The notes under the pieces were generated by a model. That model was not told the DNA's origin, searched no databases, and worked only from the letters and a program-made list of their open reading frames with translations. The translations under genes were made by a program, and so were the position numbers. A stretch of 64,000 nt of DNA from Pteria penguin (lineage: Eukaryota; Mollusca; Bivalvia; Pterioida; Pteriidae). Positions within the stretch are counted from its first letter, which is position 1; each line of letters begins with the position of its first letter. Positions 22,151-36,900 of the stretch are shown here, piece after piece. The stretch is from positions 36,526,001-36,590,000 of the forward strand of contig CM068592.1 in assembly GCA_035048485.1 (NCBI GenBank). The letters are read 5' to 3'.

Positions 22151-24505
22151 TCTGGCTATGGACAACTAGAGACCTGACAATAGGTAGGGTATTGACCCGC
22201 TAATGAGAGAGCTGAATATGAGCAGGGATCTATGGCATACTACCGCTGGACACCAAAGCTATGGGTAGCTAGAGATCTATGACATGTTGCTGAGCACCCT
22301 CATTATTAATATCTAGGAATCTAGGACATGCTACCGAGCACCTTCGCTTTTGGCACCTTGGGATTCATGACATGCATTCTTGCTATTGGCAGCTGGGAAT
22401 CTATGGCACGCTGCTCGGCACCAGGGCGATGGGTAGATACAGATCTATGACATGCTGCCAAGCACCCTCACTATTGACATCTAGGAATCTATGATATGTT
22501 CCCGAGCATCTTCACTATTGACATCTAGGAATCTATGACATGATCCCGAGAACCCTCACTATTGACATCTAGGAATCTATGACATGCTACCGAGGACCCT
22601 CACTATTGACATCTAGGAAACTATGATATGCTCCCGAGCATTCTCACTTTTGACATCTATGACATGCTACCGAGGACCCTCACTATTGACATCTAGGAAA
22701 CTATGACTTGTTGCTGAGCACCATTGCTTTTGGCATCTAGAGATCCGTGGTGTGCTACCAAGTATCCTCGTTCGTGGCATCTAGGAGTTCTAGGTGTCTA
22801 TGGCAGCTAGGGATCCATGGTATGCTGTCCAAAACTCTCCTTATTAGCAGCTAGGTGATCTATGGCCTGCTGTCGAGCACCATTCCTCTTGGTATGTAGG
22901 GATCTTTGACATGCTGTCGAGAACTTGCGCTATGGACAACTAAGAATCTATGACAAGCTGCCCAGAACTCTCGCTATTGTCATCTATGGATCCATGAACT
23001 GCAGTCGAGAACCCTTGTGATAGGCATTTATGACATGTTGCCAAGAACTGTCGCTATTGGCAACGAGGAATCTGTGACATGTAGTCGAGCATTCTTACAA
23101 CTAGAAGCTATGGATCTATGATCTGCAACCGTGTACCCTTGATATCGACGACTAAAGATTTATTACATGCTACCACGAACTGTCGCTATTGGCAACGAGG
23201 GATCTATAACATACAGCCAAGAACTCTCGCTATAGGCAGCAAGGGATCTGTGACGTGCTGCTTTGTATTCTCGCTATAGGCAGCTAGAGATCTGTGACAT
23301 GCTGCTTTGTATTCTCACTATAGGCAGCTAGGGATCTGTGGCATGCTGCTTTGTATTCTCGCTATAGGCAGCTAGGGATCTGTGACATGCTGCTTTGTAT
23401 TCTCGCCATAGACAGTTAGAGGTTTGTGACATGCTGCTTTGACATGCTGCTTTGTATTCTCGCTATAGGCAGCTAGGGATCTGTGACATGCTGCTTTGTA
23501 TTCTCCCTATAGGCAGCTAGAGATCTGTGACATGCTGCTTTGTATTCTCGCTATAGGCAGCTAGAGATCTGTGACATGCTGCTTTGTATTCTCGCTATAG
23601 GCAGCTAGAGATCTGTGACATGCTGTTTTGTATTCTTGCTATAGGCAGCTAGAGATCTGTGACATGCTGCTTTGTATTCTTGCTATAGGCAGCTAGGGAT
23701 CTGTGACATGCTGCTTTGTATTCTTGCTATAGGCAGCTAGAGATCGGACATGCTGCTTTGTATTCTCGCTATAGGCAGCTAGAGATCTGTGACATGCTGC
23801 TTTGTATTCTCGCTATAGGCAGCTAGAGATCTGTGACATGCTGCTTTGTATTCTCGCTATAGGCAGCTAGAGATCTGTGACATGCTGCTTTGTATTCTCG
23901 CTATAGGCAGCTAGAGATCTGTGACATGCTGTTTTGTATTCTTGCTATAGGCAGCTAGAGATCTGTGACATACTGCTTTGTATTCTCGCTATAAGCAGCT
24001 AGAGATCTGTGACATGCTGCTTTGTATTCTCACTATAGGCAGCAAGGGATCTGTGACATGCTGCTTTGTATTCTCACTATAGGCAGCTAGGGATCTGTGA
24101 CATGCTGCTTTGTATTCTTGCTATAGGCAGCTAGAGATCTGTGACATGCTGCTTTGTATTCTCACTATAGGCAGCTAGGGATCTGTGACATGCTGCTTTG
24201 TATTCTTGCTATAGGCAGCTAGAGATCTGTGACATGCTGCTTTGTATTCTCACTATAGGCAGCTAGGGATCTGTGACATGCTGCTTTGTATTCTTGCTAT
24301 AGGCAGCTAGAGATCTGTGACATGCTGCTTTGTATTCTTGCTATAGGCAGCTAGGGATCTGTGACATGCTGCTTTGTATTCTCGCTATAGGCGGCTAGAG
24401 ATCGGACATGCTGCTTTGTATTCTCGCTATAGGCAGCTAGGGATCTGTGACATGCTGCTTTGTATTCTAGCTATAGGCAGCTAGGGATCTGTGACATGCT
24501 TCCAA
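22151..24505. repeat. 44-bp minisatellite with diverged left flank
   Basis: The right part (23230-24500) has near-identical units of GCTTTGTATTCTCGCTATAG plus GCAGCTAGAGATCTGTGACATGCT. The left part (22151-23230) has highly diverged units still showing GGCA-CTAGGGATCTATGACATGCT. Confidence 0.95.
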
Positions 24506-26104
24506 GAACTCTCTATGACAAAGTACCCAGAAGCTGACCAAATTCGTACACCAACGATGTGAAACATTTACCCTCTCGTTTTAATGTCTATATGAAATGA
24601 AGACAGTATCTTGGTGTTTACTGCACATTTTAAAGAAATGATGTGTTGACTCTGAATAACAGAGTAACTATGGCTAAGTCCGTGTGATGACAGTGCCTGA
24701 GAGTTACCTATCTTCGATGTAGAAAGCCCCTTCTCAAAAAGATTATGGTCTCAAAGTTTTAGGCCCATCTTGGAATTTTTACAACATGAATAACAAATTC
24801 TTAAACCAAAAGTATATAAAACTATGATGGTTCAGCATACTGGAAATTAATTCAATAAATGAGACATTTGTTGCAAAACTTGTAACTTTAATATTTAAAT
24901 ATGACACATAAACAACAGTAAATGAAGAATATCATGTATGTAAATCCTAGAAATCTGACGACATCTATCAATGATTTTAACTGACATATATACGGAAGAG
25001 GTGAACGATGAAGCACTGATATACAATAAAATCTGCATTGTTATTGAAAAAAATGAAACTGACACATGTTGAGAGAAAAACATAAGATGGTAAACTATGA
25101 CCATGTGTATGCTAAAATCAAAAATGTATGGGAATATGTTATAATATTGACCAAAACTAAATTATATGGACTGATATTTTGTATGGCATCAATCTACCTT
25201 TGTAAAATGCAATTTCATGTATTCAAAATTTAACAGAATTTTTACCAGAAGGGGCTTTTGGACATGAGAATAAAGAAATTGTTTGTGTGTGTTACACAGT
25301 GCTGTGTATGATTCATGATTTCATTAAATAAAATACAATACTTTCAAATACAACTAGAGAGTAACAGAATGTCAAAAGCCGAGGACAACAGCAGTAATCG
25401 TAATTAGAGTCCATAAAGACTTTCAGAGGGAATCTAATCATAAAGAGTAAATCACCATTGGCCATAACATTGATGGTGTTTTAATTTACTGACATTACAT
25501 TTATAAAAATTCTGAAGAAAGACTTTATTTACTTCATTAAAACTATGTCATATTGTCCATCAACATTAAAATTGTCTATACTGACTTAATTGAGACAAAT
25601 ATTTCCTTTAAAGTTAGTGATGCATAGATCACAAAAAAAGAAGTATCAGCTGATTCTTTTTTAACCAAGAACTTTATCCATATCTTGGCCCAAAAAGATG
25701 ACATGAGACAAAATGAAAATCTTTTAAAACATGAAAAAAAAAGAAAGTTGTTGTTTTCCAAACATCTGACAAACAGCCTAACAAATTTCATAACAATATA
25801 CCTTACAAAAGATATTTTCAAATTTAAGGTAATATGATTAACTCCATTAAAAAATATCATAAGTTAAGACAAAAAAAATCCAAACATCAAATGGAAAACA
25901 AGATGTAGTTATGAACCAATACTATATAATTATCCATAGTATGCTGGTAAAGGTCACGAGGTCCTTGACCTTGAACTCATTTAAAAGGACCTCACTAGTG
26001 GAGCATGCATGCCCAATTAAGGTTCTATCACCTAATTTCAAAAAGCAACATAATAAAGTTTGTAACTGACAAACAACAGAAAGACAAAACAATATACCCA
26101 ATCT

Positions 26105-26190
26105 GTCAATACAGACAGACCCAATCTGTCAATATAGACAGACCAAATCAGTCAATAAAGACAGACCCAATCTGTCAATAAACATAACAC
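26105..26190. repeat. 26-bp tandem repeat
   Basis: About four copies of CCCAATCTGTCAATACAGACAGA. Confidence 0.85.
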
Positions 26191-26636
26191 AACAAATAAA
26201 GGTGATACAACAATAAAACAATTTACATATAAAAATTGTTGACTTCAAACTTGCATCTACACAGCATGTTTAACATGAACTAATACAGGAAAATTCTAGT
26301 TAACAGGATCTGTATGGAAATGTAAATTCATTGCAAGAGAAGCTTCTACTTATTGCTAAATGAATGAAGAACTTGTGATAGAAACTCAAAAGTACTGCAT
26401 GTGTACAGATTTTACTACAAATAAATTGTAAATCAGGACAGGAAGATTAAAAAGAAGTTTGCAATATACTAAGAGAACTATAAGTCAGTGTGACATGTTT
26501 TGTCCCACATACAGATTTTAAAGTACTTGAAAAAAAGTTTTAAAGACACTCGAAGTTGAAGTTCTAAAATTGATTAATATAAAAAGAACAATCAAGACTG
26601 TGACAATGATATATAAAGATGACCTGCATCTGTGTA

Positions 26637-26800
26637 AATGGATTTATTATATATACGATATCATCAATGCAAAACCTTATGGATTTATTATATATATGAT
26701 ATTATCAAAGCAAACCTTATGGATTTATCATATATATGATATTATCAATGCAAAACCTATGGATTTATTATATATACGATATAATCAAAGCAAACCGTAT
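26637..26800. repeat. 41-43-bp AT-rich tandem repeat
   Basis: Four copies of ATGGATTTATTATATATACG followed by ATATCATCAATGCAAAACCT. Confidence 0.88.
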
Positions 26801-26929
26801 CGAATAAATCTTAACCATCCTGAACACACTGAATCTAATTCTACACTATAACATTATACTGATCAAATCTTCATCTATCAAATTTTTTCCTATTAAACTA
26901 TACTAAATAAATAACTCTTATCCAATCAA

Positions 26930-27030
26930 ATTCTACTCTACCCTGGATACATCTTGTCCAATCAAATTCTACTCTACCCTGGATACATCTTGTCCAATCA
27001 AATTCTACACTGAACAGAAGAAGTCTTTTG
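26930..27030. repeat. 45-bp tandem repeat
   Basis: Two full copies and a partial third of CCAATCAAATTCTACTCTAC plus CCTGGATACATCTTGT. Confidence 0.85.
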
Positions 27031-28867
27031 TCCATACAAATTCTGCTGCTCTTCTCCAATCAAACTGCACTTCTACACACTATGATGGATAAATTTCATT
27101 CAACTAAATTTACTTTTTATTGGATGAATCTTGTGCAATAATATTGTACCCTACACTAAAGAAATCTAATTCAATCATCTAATGTAGAATTTATTAACCA
27201 TACTCAAACTGAAACAAACCAATTTCTATCACTCAAGATATCTGCACTGAATCTTATCCTTCCAAATCTACATGCACTATCAATACTTATCATATAAAGT
27301 CTGATCATAATTAATCATTATATTTTGTTATTTAATGATTCAATTATATCAAATAAAGGCTAACATAAAATGTAACAAAATGTTAAAAAAAAAAACAAAC
27401 TTAAATTTCAAAACGAAAACCGTATGCTTATTAAATTAAATATTTATCAGTTTAAGTGGCATATCTCTCTAATAGGAAAAGTAGTTCTTACACTAAGAAT
27501 TTAATAAGAAATTTTTTATATACTCAGCAGTATTTCCTTAACTTTTGATCGATAAGCAAGCCAGAACTATTTGCATTTTCATATGTGAAGGTTACCATAT
27601 CAATTCTGTTTACCTCGAATCTTTATTGTGATATTACAATTATGCATGGGCCATTTATTTTATAGGTACACACATTAACGAAAAAGCATAAAAAAGGTGT
27701 GAATTTAAATATTTGGCTATTATTAATTGTATGTTTCCTTCAATATCTTTAAAAAGAAATACAATTGCAGAGAAACAAAAAAAAAAAATACATGTATATA
27801 ATAATAAAAACACTCGGTATCCATGAATTTTCAGCCACATGGTGTTAGTCTAGTATTGTCATATTGTTAAGCCCTTCCCTAATGGAGGATTTACAGGAAT
27901 ATCTTAAAATAGTGAATAATTTACTGAACATATTGTTTTGTGAAAATCTATTTTATGTAAGTCTTAATGATGCAGACTGAAAAGAAAACAATATGACCAA
28001 GTTTGTCATGCAGTTAGTATTAAGGCACATGAATTTCAAAAACAGAACAAAGACCATTATTGTGCTATCTAAGAATGATATTTCATTTTCTGATTTAAAA
28101 ATTTGACGTACTGGCCGCAAAATTAATCTCAGAATGGTTTTTTCTAAGAAGACACTTTATCTATACACATTACTGTACCTCCAGGTTTAGATCAGAATTG
28201 AAATTAAGTGCTTCACATGAAAATTCCCATCAGTCTACATACACCTACATTACTAAAGTGCAGAGTACCATAGAATGCATGTGCTTCCTGTCAAGACATA
28301 AAAAGAAGTAACTGTGGACAGGTCAAGTAGAGAGTCATCACTAAGTTTTACAATACTCTACAAGCAAAACAAATTCTTAAGGTTTTAACTTCAGATTGAC
28401 ATATTTGACTGTAGATTTTATCATTAACGTTTTTAAATCTAGACTACATTACAAGGTGAGCTGGCCAACAGGATACATGTACTTTATATAAATAATGATT
28501 TTCCATTCATTATTTGAACTTTTACTTTGTCCACGGCTAGACCAACTCAGTAACAGATAGTTATGGATCATAAAGTTTGTGGGATTGTAAAGTACAGTAA
28601 TCTAGCCTACACAGTGTTTCTATCTGCCTACAGTTAGTCTTATTGCCCATAGTATAAGTTTAACTCTGGTAAGTGGGTTGGTTTGTATCATCAAACTTAA
28701 ATATTTTTGTTTTATTGTAGGTATTCATTACCCTACCAAGAATACTTCATGTACATAGAAATCATAGAAATGGTGAAAACTGAAGTAAAATCGTCACGTA
28801 GATTGACTTTGAACTCAATGCTATCGACAGTTAAAAAATTTTATATCCCCTATAAGAGTGTTATATG

Positions 28868-28910
28868 CACACACTGGCTTTATATCCATGCCACTGGCTT
28901 TATATCCATG
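28868..28910. repeat. 21-bp tandem duplication
   Basis: Two copies of ACTGGCTTTATATCCATGCC. Confidence 0.85.
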
Positions 28911-29721
28911 CCACCAGAAAATCATCTAATTTGACCCACTGCTCTATGATACTGGAGCTATTCAACATTCTATCAAGATTTCAACTCAATAACCATTCAG
29001 TCTAATGACAATTGAAACAGAGAAAAGAAAAATCTGATTCTACTGTAGGTAACTTATTCCTGATACAGTCAATACCTGAACACCTTTATAAACCCTGAGG
29101 GATGTACAGGTGGAAAGGCTAATCTTGTGATTCCCTATCTGTATATCCATGATCACTGTGTGATAAGAACAACTCCTTATTTCAGGAGTTTACTTAAAGG
29201 GTTAAGTTTTTTTAAGTGTGTAAGAAGATGTGATAAAACTAATAGAAACATACTGACAATAATGAAAATTGCTGATATTAAAATGTGCTTGACATTAAGT
29301 GAAAGCAATGAATTTGCTCATACATATAAGAATGCAGGCATCTCATAATGACCTCTCTGTACTACATGTGTAACTACAAATAACATCACAGATAAATGAC
29401 TATTCAAAAGCTAGTACAAAAAATACACATATATATACAAACAGTTAAATATTGCTCAAAATGTGATAAATGTACATTGTGACTTGGGTGTGTTTTATGT
29501 ATGCCAATATATAAAATATTCTCATGATTTACTCTCACAGAGAGAATTATCATAAAATTATTATCATTCTATCATCATTGCTGTAGTCAAACATGTACAT
29601 CATCGTAATAATCAGTAGGTCTAATTTTCATGGCAAGTTAGTTTCATAACATTTTATACGAGATCCGATTTACAGAAATGTGGAGTTATGTAAACAGAGA
29701 TAAAATTCAAATATCATCCCT

Positions 29722-29800
29722 ATCTTTAGAGAGAGCACCACAGAACCTATCGCTAGAGAGAGCACCACAAAACCTATCGATAGAGAAAGCACCACAAAGT
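29722..29800. repeat. 29-bp tandem triplet
   Basis: Three copies of CCTATCGCTAGAGAGAGCAC plus CACAAAA. Confidence 0.88.
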
Positions 29801-30885
29801 GGAGCATACCCTCAATCAACCTAATTTTCTTACCACTGACCTTGAAATCAACACGGTTTCCCGTCATCTCATAAAGAGAAAAAAAAGAAAAAAATTTGTT
29901 AAATCTCCATTACAAATTGTTTCCTCTAAAGTGTCCAAAAGTTGAGCAGAACTGATGCACAAGCGAGCTAATAGACGAACTCTCAATGACAGTGACACAT
30001 CTCTTCTTGTTTAGCAAGCGGCTAAGGAGATAATTAAATTTGTAAACTTTTCTGCCACAATTGCAACATTTTCATTAATATCATATACAACACTAAAGTT
30101 GAAAAATAAACTTTAAAAGTGTCAACAGAATAGTTGTGTAGAGATTGCCAACCTTAAATATATATCTATATACACGACATTGAAAGCACTTCTCTCTGTA
30201 AGTTTAAAAAATAATTTTCTGTGAAATACCAAAGAAAGTATTTCATATCACATACTCAGTATGTAAATAAAAAAATCTTATTTCAAGTCCATCATAAGAG
30301 GAGGCAAGGGCAATGATAAACAATCAAATACAGATGAAAATTCTTAGCATGCTTTTATGACTTTACTACTGTCCTTGTTTTAACAGCTTCAGAGACAAAG
30401 CTTGCGTTCTAGGAACATACTCAGTAGCACAGGACTTTTTGTCATCAATAATGAGAAATGTAATGTTAGATCATTCCTCCTGTACCCCAAGTTTAATGTT
30501 GTTCCCCTTATGCATTAACATATAAATAAGCCTGAGAATATTAAACTTTAACAAATGTGCATGGTAGGAAACTTCACAAACTTCAAATATGCAGCACTTA
30601 TAATTTTGTTTTTAGAAAATTAACAGCATACATTATACAGATAGTAACAAAGTGCACAGACAAAATTCAACATTTGTATAATGTAAATGTTTTGCATTGC
30701 ATCCTCATAAAAAAACTGCCAGTTTTAATCTTGACATTTTTAAGATTTTCTTGCTAAAAAAATATTTCCAAATTTTCTTGAGCACCTCCATCTGACACTT
30801 TTTAAAAAGAAACGAAGTGTGTCTTCATTTCTGAATGGACGAAGGAAGATAAAATCCAATGATATCTTGTAATGGATGACTTGAG

Positions 30886-30999
30886 CTAATGGGGAACTTT
30901 GTAATCAGTAACCACCATACCATATGCTGGTGGTGCCAAATGTAAATCCTGGTGATTTCTATCAGGAGAGATATGGAATTCATCTGAGAAATTGTTAAC
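30886..30999 (-). CDS. Exon 5 of VOPP1/WBP1-like gene: PPAY motif and stop
   Basis: Acceptor AATTTTCAG, phase 0 entry, 37 codons then TAG (minus strand, 30888-30886). Contains APPAYGMV, a PPxY motif for WW-domain binding, and ends DYKVPH. The 3' untranslated region must run into the AT-rich DNA below 30886. No clear close poly(A) signal was found. Confidence 0.72.
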   Translation of the reverse strand, partial: VNNFSDEFHISPDRNHQDLHLAPPAYGMVVTDYKVPH

Positions 31000-33900
31000 C
31001 TGAAAATTAATTCAAAATTCATTATTGATATGATTTTTGGGACATAATTATTTATCAATATTAATACATATAAATGTCTAGATTCTTGAAATATCCCTCT
31101 TATTATGTTTCATCCATTTCACTAGCACTTAAAGAATGAATCAGATTATGTTAAAGTTTTCATTAAACCAATCTTTCCTACATTTTGACTGCCATTCTAA
31201 ATTTTTTTCTCAGAACTTTCACGTTTTACCACTCTGGAGTTTTTGTTCCCTGCTATCATTTTTCTTATTAACATAAAACACATAATAGTATGCTTTAATG
31301 ATACAAAAATTCTAAAGTGAAAATCAAAGCATGCATGGGTAAACAGAGTCACAATATGACATCCACATCTGTTACCACTACAATGCCACATAAATGTAGT
31401 CACTGAGTAGAACAGTGATTAAATAATAATCATAAAAAAAGCCCATAGACCTAATCTATATTCTTTTCATGAAGACAGAACAAGCACAGTTATTTTTTTT
31501 TCTTGGCCTAATCGATACACTCAATTCAGTCCTCCTGTAGATTTCTTATAATCTGATTCTACAACTATACTTCTACAACTTACCGCTTGGTTATGTTTTT
31601 GTGGGAGGGGACTGTACGAGGGACTGTGACTCTTTGTATAAAGTATTCTCTCTCTGAATCCAGACTTCCATAGACAGAGGCATGTGGACAACATTATAAG
31701 GAAAACTACTATGCCTAGCCTGAAACGGATTAGACAAATCATCATGGATTCTAATTACAAAGTCCATTAGAAAGTGATAATACAATACAGATTCATGATT
31801 CAAAATCAAATCTTGAAATCCAAGAAACATAGGGCAATCATGTGGTCATGACAACATCTGTATACATTTCAATGTTATACACCTTCTCCAACTCAAATTA
31901 CTGAGACTTGAAACCCCAAAAGCTCAAGCCATTTTTACTTTATTTGCTAAATAATTACAAGTAGCTAAATACATGTAATTACGAGTATCAGTTGGTGTGT
32001 GTCCATCTGTGACATACTACCCTCTTGTTACATACTGTTACATCATCACAAGAATCCACAACTTGGCACAAGACTACCGACCCAATGATTTCCCCTTTAA
32101 AATGCTTCACTCTTGACATATGTAAAATTAAAAGAAATAATAAAAAAAAATAAATAAAACCTAATGCCATTGACATCTAATATAGATGTACAATATGTGT
32201 AAGATCAGCAAAATATTCACCTAGGACCCTTTTATCAAATGTTGCAAACGACCTTCAATAACAGACTCTTCACATGAAGGTGTGAAATAGTAGCTACTAT
32301 ATTTATTATAAGTGCCATGAATAGCTTATGCTTCCAACTGCTTGATTCTCAATTCTATTCTAGCTCTTGGAATTTCCTTTTCACCTACATGCAGATGTAC
32401 ATTAGATGACAAATTTACTTCTGAATGTATGTAGCTTTTCATTTAGTTCCTTGAGTCAAAACATGCCCCCTAATCCCTATGAAATTTTGGTAAGGCTAAT
32501 ATGGTAGGGGATTATTCTTCATAAGTTTTTTACCTATTGAGAAATAATAACAACCAAAAGGAAACAAACAAACTGACGGACAATGGTTGAAAAGATTCTG
32601 CAGAACTTCAAATATTTCTTTTGTGTGCACATGTATGTCCTTGGTGAGTTATGTCATACAGCTTTGTCAGATGCCTTCTGTTTTCTCTTTGATAAATGAC
32701 TTCAATTTCATATCAATCAAATTCCATTAATCAAAATCCATGAAATGCAGTATTTCGCAATATTGAGAGTTCAACTTAACTTTTAAAAAATCACAAATAT
32801 ATATGAACTCAGAAAATGAATTACCAGTAACCAGAAGTTTGAGTTTTGTAGTTTTGGAATAGATGAGAATACACTATGCACATATACTGGTAAAGAAAAC
32901 TCACCAGAAATACCACAGTTCCCAGACTGTGTAGGAGACACAACATATGCCATCCCCGCAGCAGTACTCATTCTCAGCACACCTATAAACACAGAAAGAT
33001 TGATTGTATCTGTTCATCATCAGGATTATGTATATAATGACAACATCTGCTATGTGCATTGCTATATAAATCTGACCAATGAAATGAACCACAAGTTCTT
33101 TTAAATACCAACGTTAACTACGACACTGGACCTCTGTTTTTAATATTTTCTCTGATAATAAAAGACATGACACAGGTACAACCCAGCAGGTCTTCATACT
33201 CAGCTGAACAATTCAATCACCAAGTAATACTGGTTCCGCCAGAAAATACATTGAACATACAAGTATATCAAGATTATAAATGATAAATAATTCACTTCAT
33301 TACTGCATAATTTGGATATGATCAACACCACAGTATAATAAAGTTGCTGAAGTTTATAAAAAAGAAAAAAAATCTGTATTAGCTACATAGATAAGTAAAG
33401 ATTTCCTTATTTGCTTCCACACATCTCGTTTGATATAACCCCATGATTATTTCATTTGCAAAGTAATGGCAACTGCTTGATTTTTAGATCCATGCAATGA
33501 ACGCTACCCAAAGCTGTGAGTGACTTTTATGTGTTAACATAACATTAAATGAAAATTCATTTTTTTCCTATCTCATTTGATAGAGAGGAAACTGACATGC
33601 AGCTGGTTCGGTTCAAACCCAAAAACCTTGCTGTATCAAACCCAAGACCTTTCCACAACAAACCCAAGACCTCTCCACAACAAACTAAAGACCTCTCCAC
33701 AACAAACTCAAGGGTCAAACCAGCCAGAAAATAGAGGAGCCATGCACTTTTGTTTGTTGTTTCACATAAAATTTTGAGCTTTTATCTTAATTTTGGCATC
33801 ACTGTCTTTCATAAAGATAGTACTAGTGACTGCAACTGAACTCATGAAGAATTTGTGTACATTGTACACAGAGATGAGGAAAGTGCCAGTTATGTCAGCA

Positions 33901-36900
33901 AAACTGACTAAATTTGTCCGTGTACGACAAATATTCATTGAAAGCTGGTCCAAATCTCCGACATGGTCGGCAAAATACGTTTTTGATAAATGCTCAACTA
34001 TCATGGTCATATCATTGTTTGCAGTAAAACAGTTTGTTTTTTGAAGCGTCTAAATGAGTTTAAATTGTTTAGAAATGGCAGACAATAGGATAACTGGTGG
34101 TTTCGCCCCGATTCATGTTCTCACCCCAGGTGGTTTCCCCCCGGTTACGAGTTCGCCTTGGGTGGTCTTCACAGCATTTATATATAATGTATATGAATGA
34201 ATGTTTGTGGACTTTAAAACAAAAACTATGATCATTTAATGAGCCAATTTATCGTTTCTGCTGATGTAATTTGGTTTAGAATATGAAGAAATGAAGCAAC
34301 ATTTCAGCTATATATCTGGAAATAAGAACAAAGTAGTTGAACTATCCAAAAACACCATCGATATGCTCTTTCTATGCATTGTTTTCATTATTTGAATCCA
34401 TGTACCATCGATTAACTACATACATGTACATGAAACATGTAGATTCAATCAGTTAGAAAATCCTGTGCATGGTAATATGTAAATGTTTATACAGTAACAC
34501 ATAGATAAATATCTCTAGCAGGTTTATTAAAATTCAACATTTATTTGATTTTCATCAAAACATCTATAATATAGGTGTTCTCATCAAAACAAACATTTGT
34601 ATATCAACACAAATCACATTTATGCAATGAGTATATATATATATACATATATAATGGACCGGGCGAAGCCATTCCGAGCGAAACAACCCGGGGCGAACAC
34701 GAATCGGGGTGACACAACCCGGATTTGACAATAGCAGGAAGAGCCAGGTTGAATGGCCTATTAGATTTGTTCCGAGGCAAAACCTGGCCAAAAAAGGAAA
34801 TTAACAACTTTGGAAGAAAAAAAAAGTAACAGTAAATTATGTAATAGAAAGGATAGAGGTTTTAAAGAATTTTGGAAAGAGAGTCGAGAGTGGCTTGTGC
34901 ACGAGGATGGTGTACACATGTAGGGATGAAATGCAAAGATTACCCATGAAAGTACTGTATAGAGAGAATTGTGACTTCCTGGGCACACAACGCATCCAAT
35001 TTTATAACCGGAAAAAGAGACAGAAATACACCAAACCATTGAAAATAACAATCAAACAAATACAAATCAAACAGAAAAGGGAAATGAAATTTTGTATGGT
35101 AGTGAAAGTGAAAGTGAATGTGAGCAGAATGAAAGTGAGAATGAAAGATATATGATTGAAATAATCAAAGAAATAGAGTATGAATAAGAATTGTAATAAA
35201 TAAAATCATTAGATAGTGCTCTAATCTATTCTTTGTTCTTATTTAATACATAGAAAACACTTGAAACATTTTTTCAATGCAAATTTATTGTGTCTGAAAA
35301 GAATGCATCCGGACTGACTAATTCTCTGAGTTAGTCAGTCCAAATGTCTGACAAGCAAAAAAGTTTAAGACATCTCTAATTGTACAGTACAGTACAGTCA
35401 AGGTATTTTTTCCACCTGGCACAGTGGACTACATCCAGGTGTAATTTTCAAGAATTACATTATACACTGTGTATTTTATAAAGGTGTGAATAAGCACAGA
35501 TAATTTTCCACCTGTGTTCCCACTGTGATTTCGTGATTTTTTCCCCACTGTGTTTTGAGTAGTGTACTGGGTACTGGACTTTTGTTTACTGGATTTTATA
35601 TACATTATATTACAGTAAAACCTGTTTTAGCGGCCACCTCTATTAAGAGGTCACCTGTCTATAAAGGTCATATTTTAAATTCCCAATATCTATGTTTTCC
35701 TAGATAATAGACCTCTGTATAAAGGTCACCTGTCTATAAAGGCCACTTTTGACTCTTCCCTTAGCTGACCTTAATAGACAGGTTTGACTGTATTAATATT
35801 ATCTATATAGAATTCTTGAAGTCGGACTGGTCACATGACCTAATTTGCATCATATTTGTTGGGGGATAAGTCTCGGGATTTATCATCTCTTTCTATGAAT
35901 AATTCAATATTTTGAAATCTTTTTTTTGGCAAACTGTGGTCATATAAAATTCAAAGAAGGAAAGAGAGTCAATTGTCATGAGATTCCTCAATGAATCTCA
36001 AAAGAGTTAATACCGGTACTCATTTAGCTCTTGTTTTCAAAATGTAATTTAGTAAAGTTGCATTACGGTCTATAATAAACACTGAGATTATCCCCAGGTC
36101 ATCCAGGGAATGTTTCGGGAATTATCTTCATTTAGATCCAAGAGTAATGTCACGCCGACTTCTAGAATACTTACTCATCACTGTTGCAGTAGTAACTATG
36201 TACCTGTAGAGGAAGAAAATAAAAAGCATATGTAAATATAAATTTGTATCAATATGGCATACTAAGGGGGGTTTATACAGGTCAAGATGAAAAGATTCTG
36301 GGGATGGTAATTCAAGACTTGAGTGTGTTTCATCTAAAGACCTGCAGGCATTTTCACAAAGAATCGCAAGTTTTTCCGTAAGTTTTTTACGTACATGTAC
36401 AAATTCCTTGCTGTACATAAATCCTTCAGTCATTTTCACAAACGTGTCTGTAACTTTAAGGGAAATCTGTAAGGTTTACACATTTTCCGCCCGAAGTATC
36501 AGATCACACATTTTTTCCTTATCTTCCTTGGTAGTGGTACAAGCTATTTGTAAACAAGACATAGGCCTACTTTCAACTTAAACAATGATTTTTGTCAGTA
36601 AATATATCCAAAACTTGATCTTTCTTCAGTTGTCTCTCTGCTGTTACACTCATTAGATAAACTGACACAATTTTATGGTAAAAATCACATACTGCTGTGT
36701 TGGCCAATTCTGCGCGTCGGCTAATCCTGCACTGCACATTTTGTGACATTGTAATCACTTCCGTGTAAACACTGGTGCACATTTTTGAGGCCGGTTTTGT
36801 TTTATCTGCGATTGTGTACAATTAAAAAAAATAGACTCAGCCTCTGGTAAGAAGGCCTAATGAAGAAGAAAAACAGTAGATTGAGCAAGATCATTTAGTT

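Larger units (their letters stand above)
24506..30885. other. AT-rich stretch without recognised gene; includes the 3' UTR of the VOPP1/WBP1-like gene
   Basis: Apart from short tandem repeats (listed separately) no coding exon was recognised on either strand. A GGTCACGAGGTCCTTGACC piece near 25953 may be a remnant of the AAGGTCA family. The right part must contain the 3' UTR of the minus-strand gene ending at 30886; its extent is unknown. Confidence 0.5.
31000..34080 (-). other. Introns 4, 3 and right part of intron 2 of the VOPP1/WBP1-like gene
   Basis: AT-rich, with exons at 31584-31719 and 32905-32982 and one short tandem repeat. No other gene seen. Confidence 0.55.

Noticed and set aside
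22151..24505. CRISPR-like regular repeats
   Set aside because: Repeats are contiguous without unique spacers and the window is eukaryotic; it is a minisatellite.
31197..31403. Cysteine-containing minus-strand frame between exons 4 and 5 of the VOPP1/WBP1-like gene
   Set aside because: No phase-compatible splice sites; the five-exon model is already complete and in frame without it.
34564..35155. Several 67-96-codon frames on both strands
   Set aside because: They overlap the hAT-like MITE and low-complexity A/T/G tracts, with no features of real proteins.
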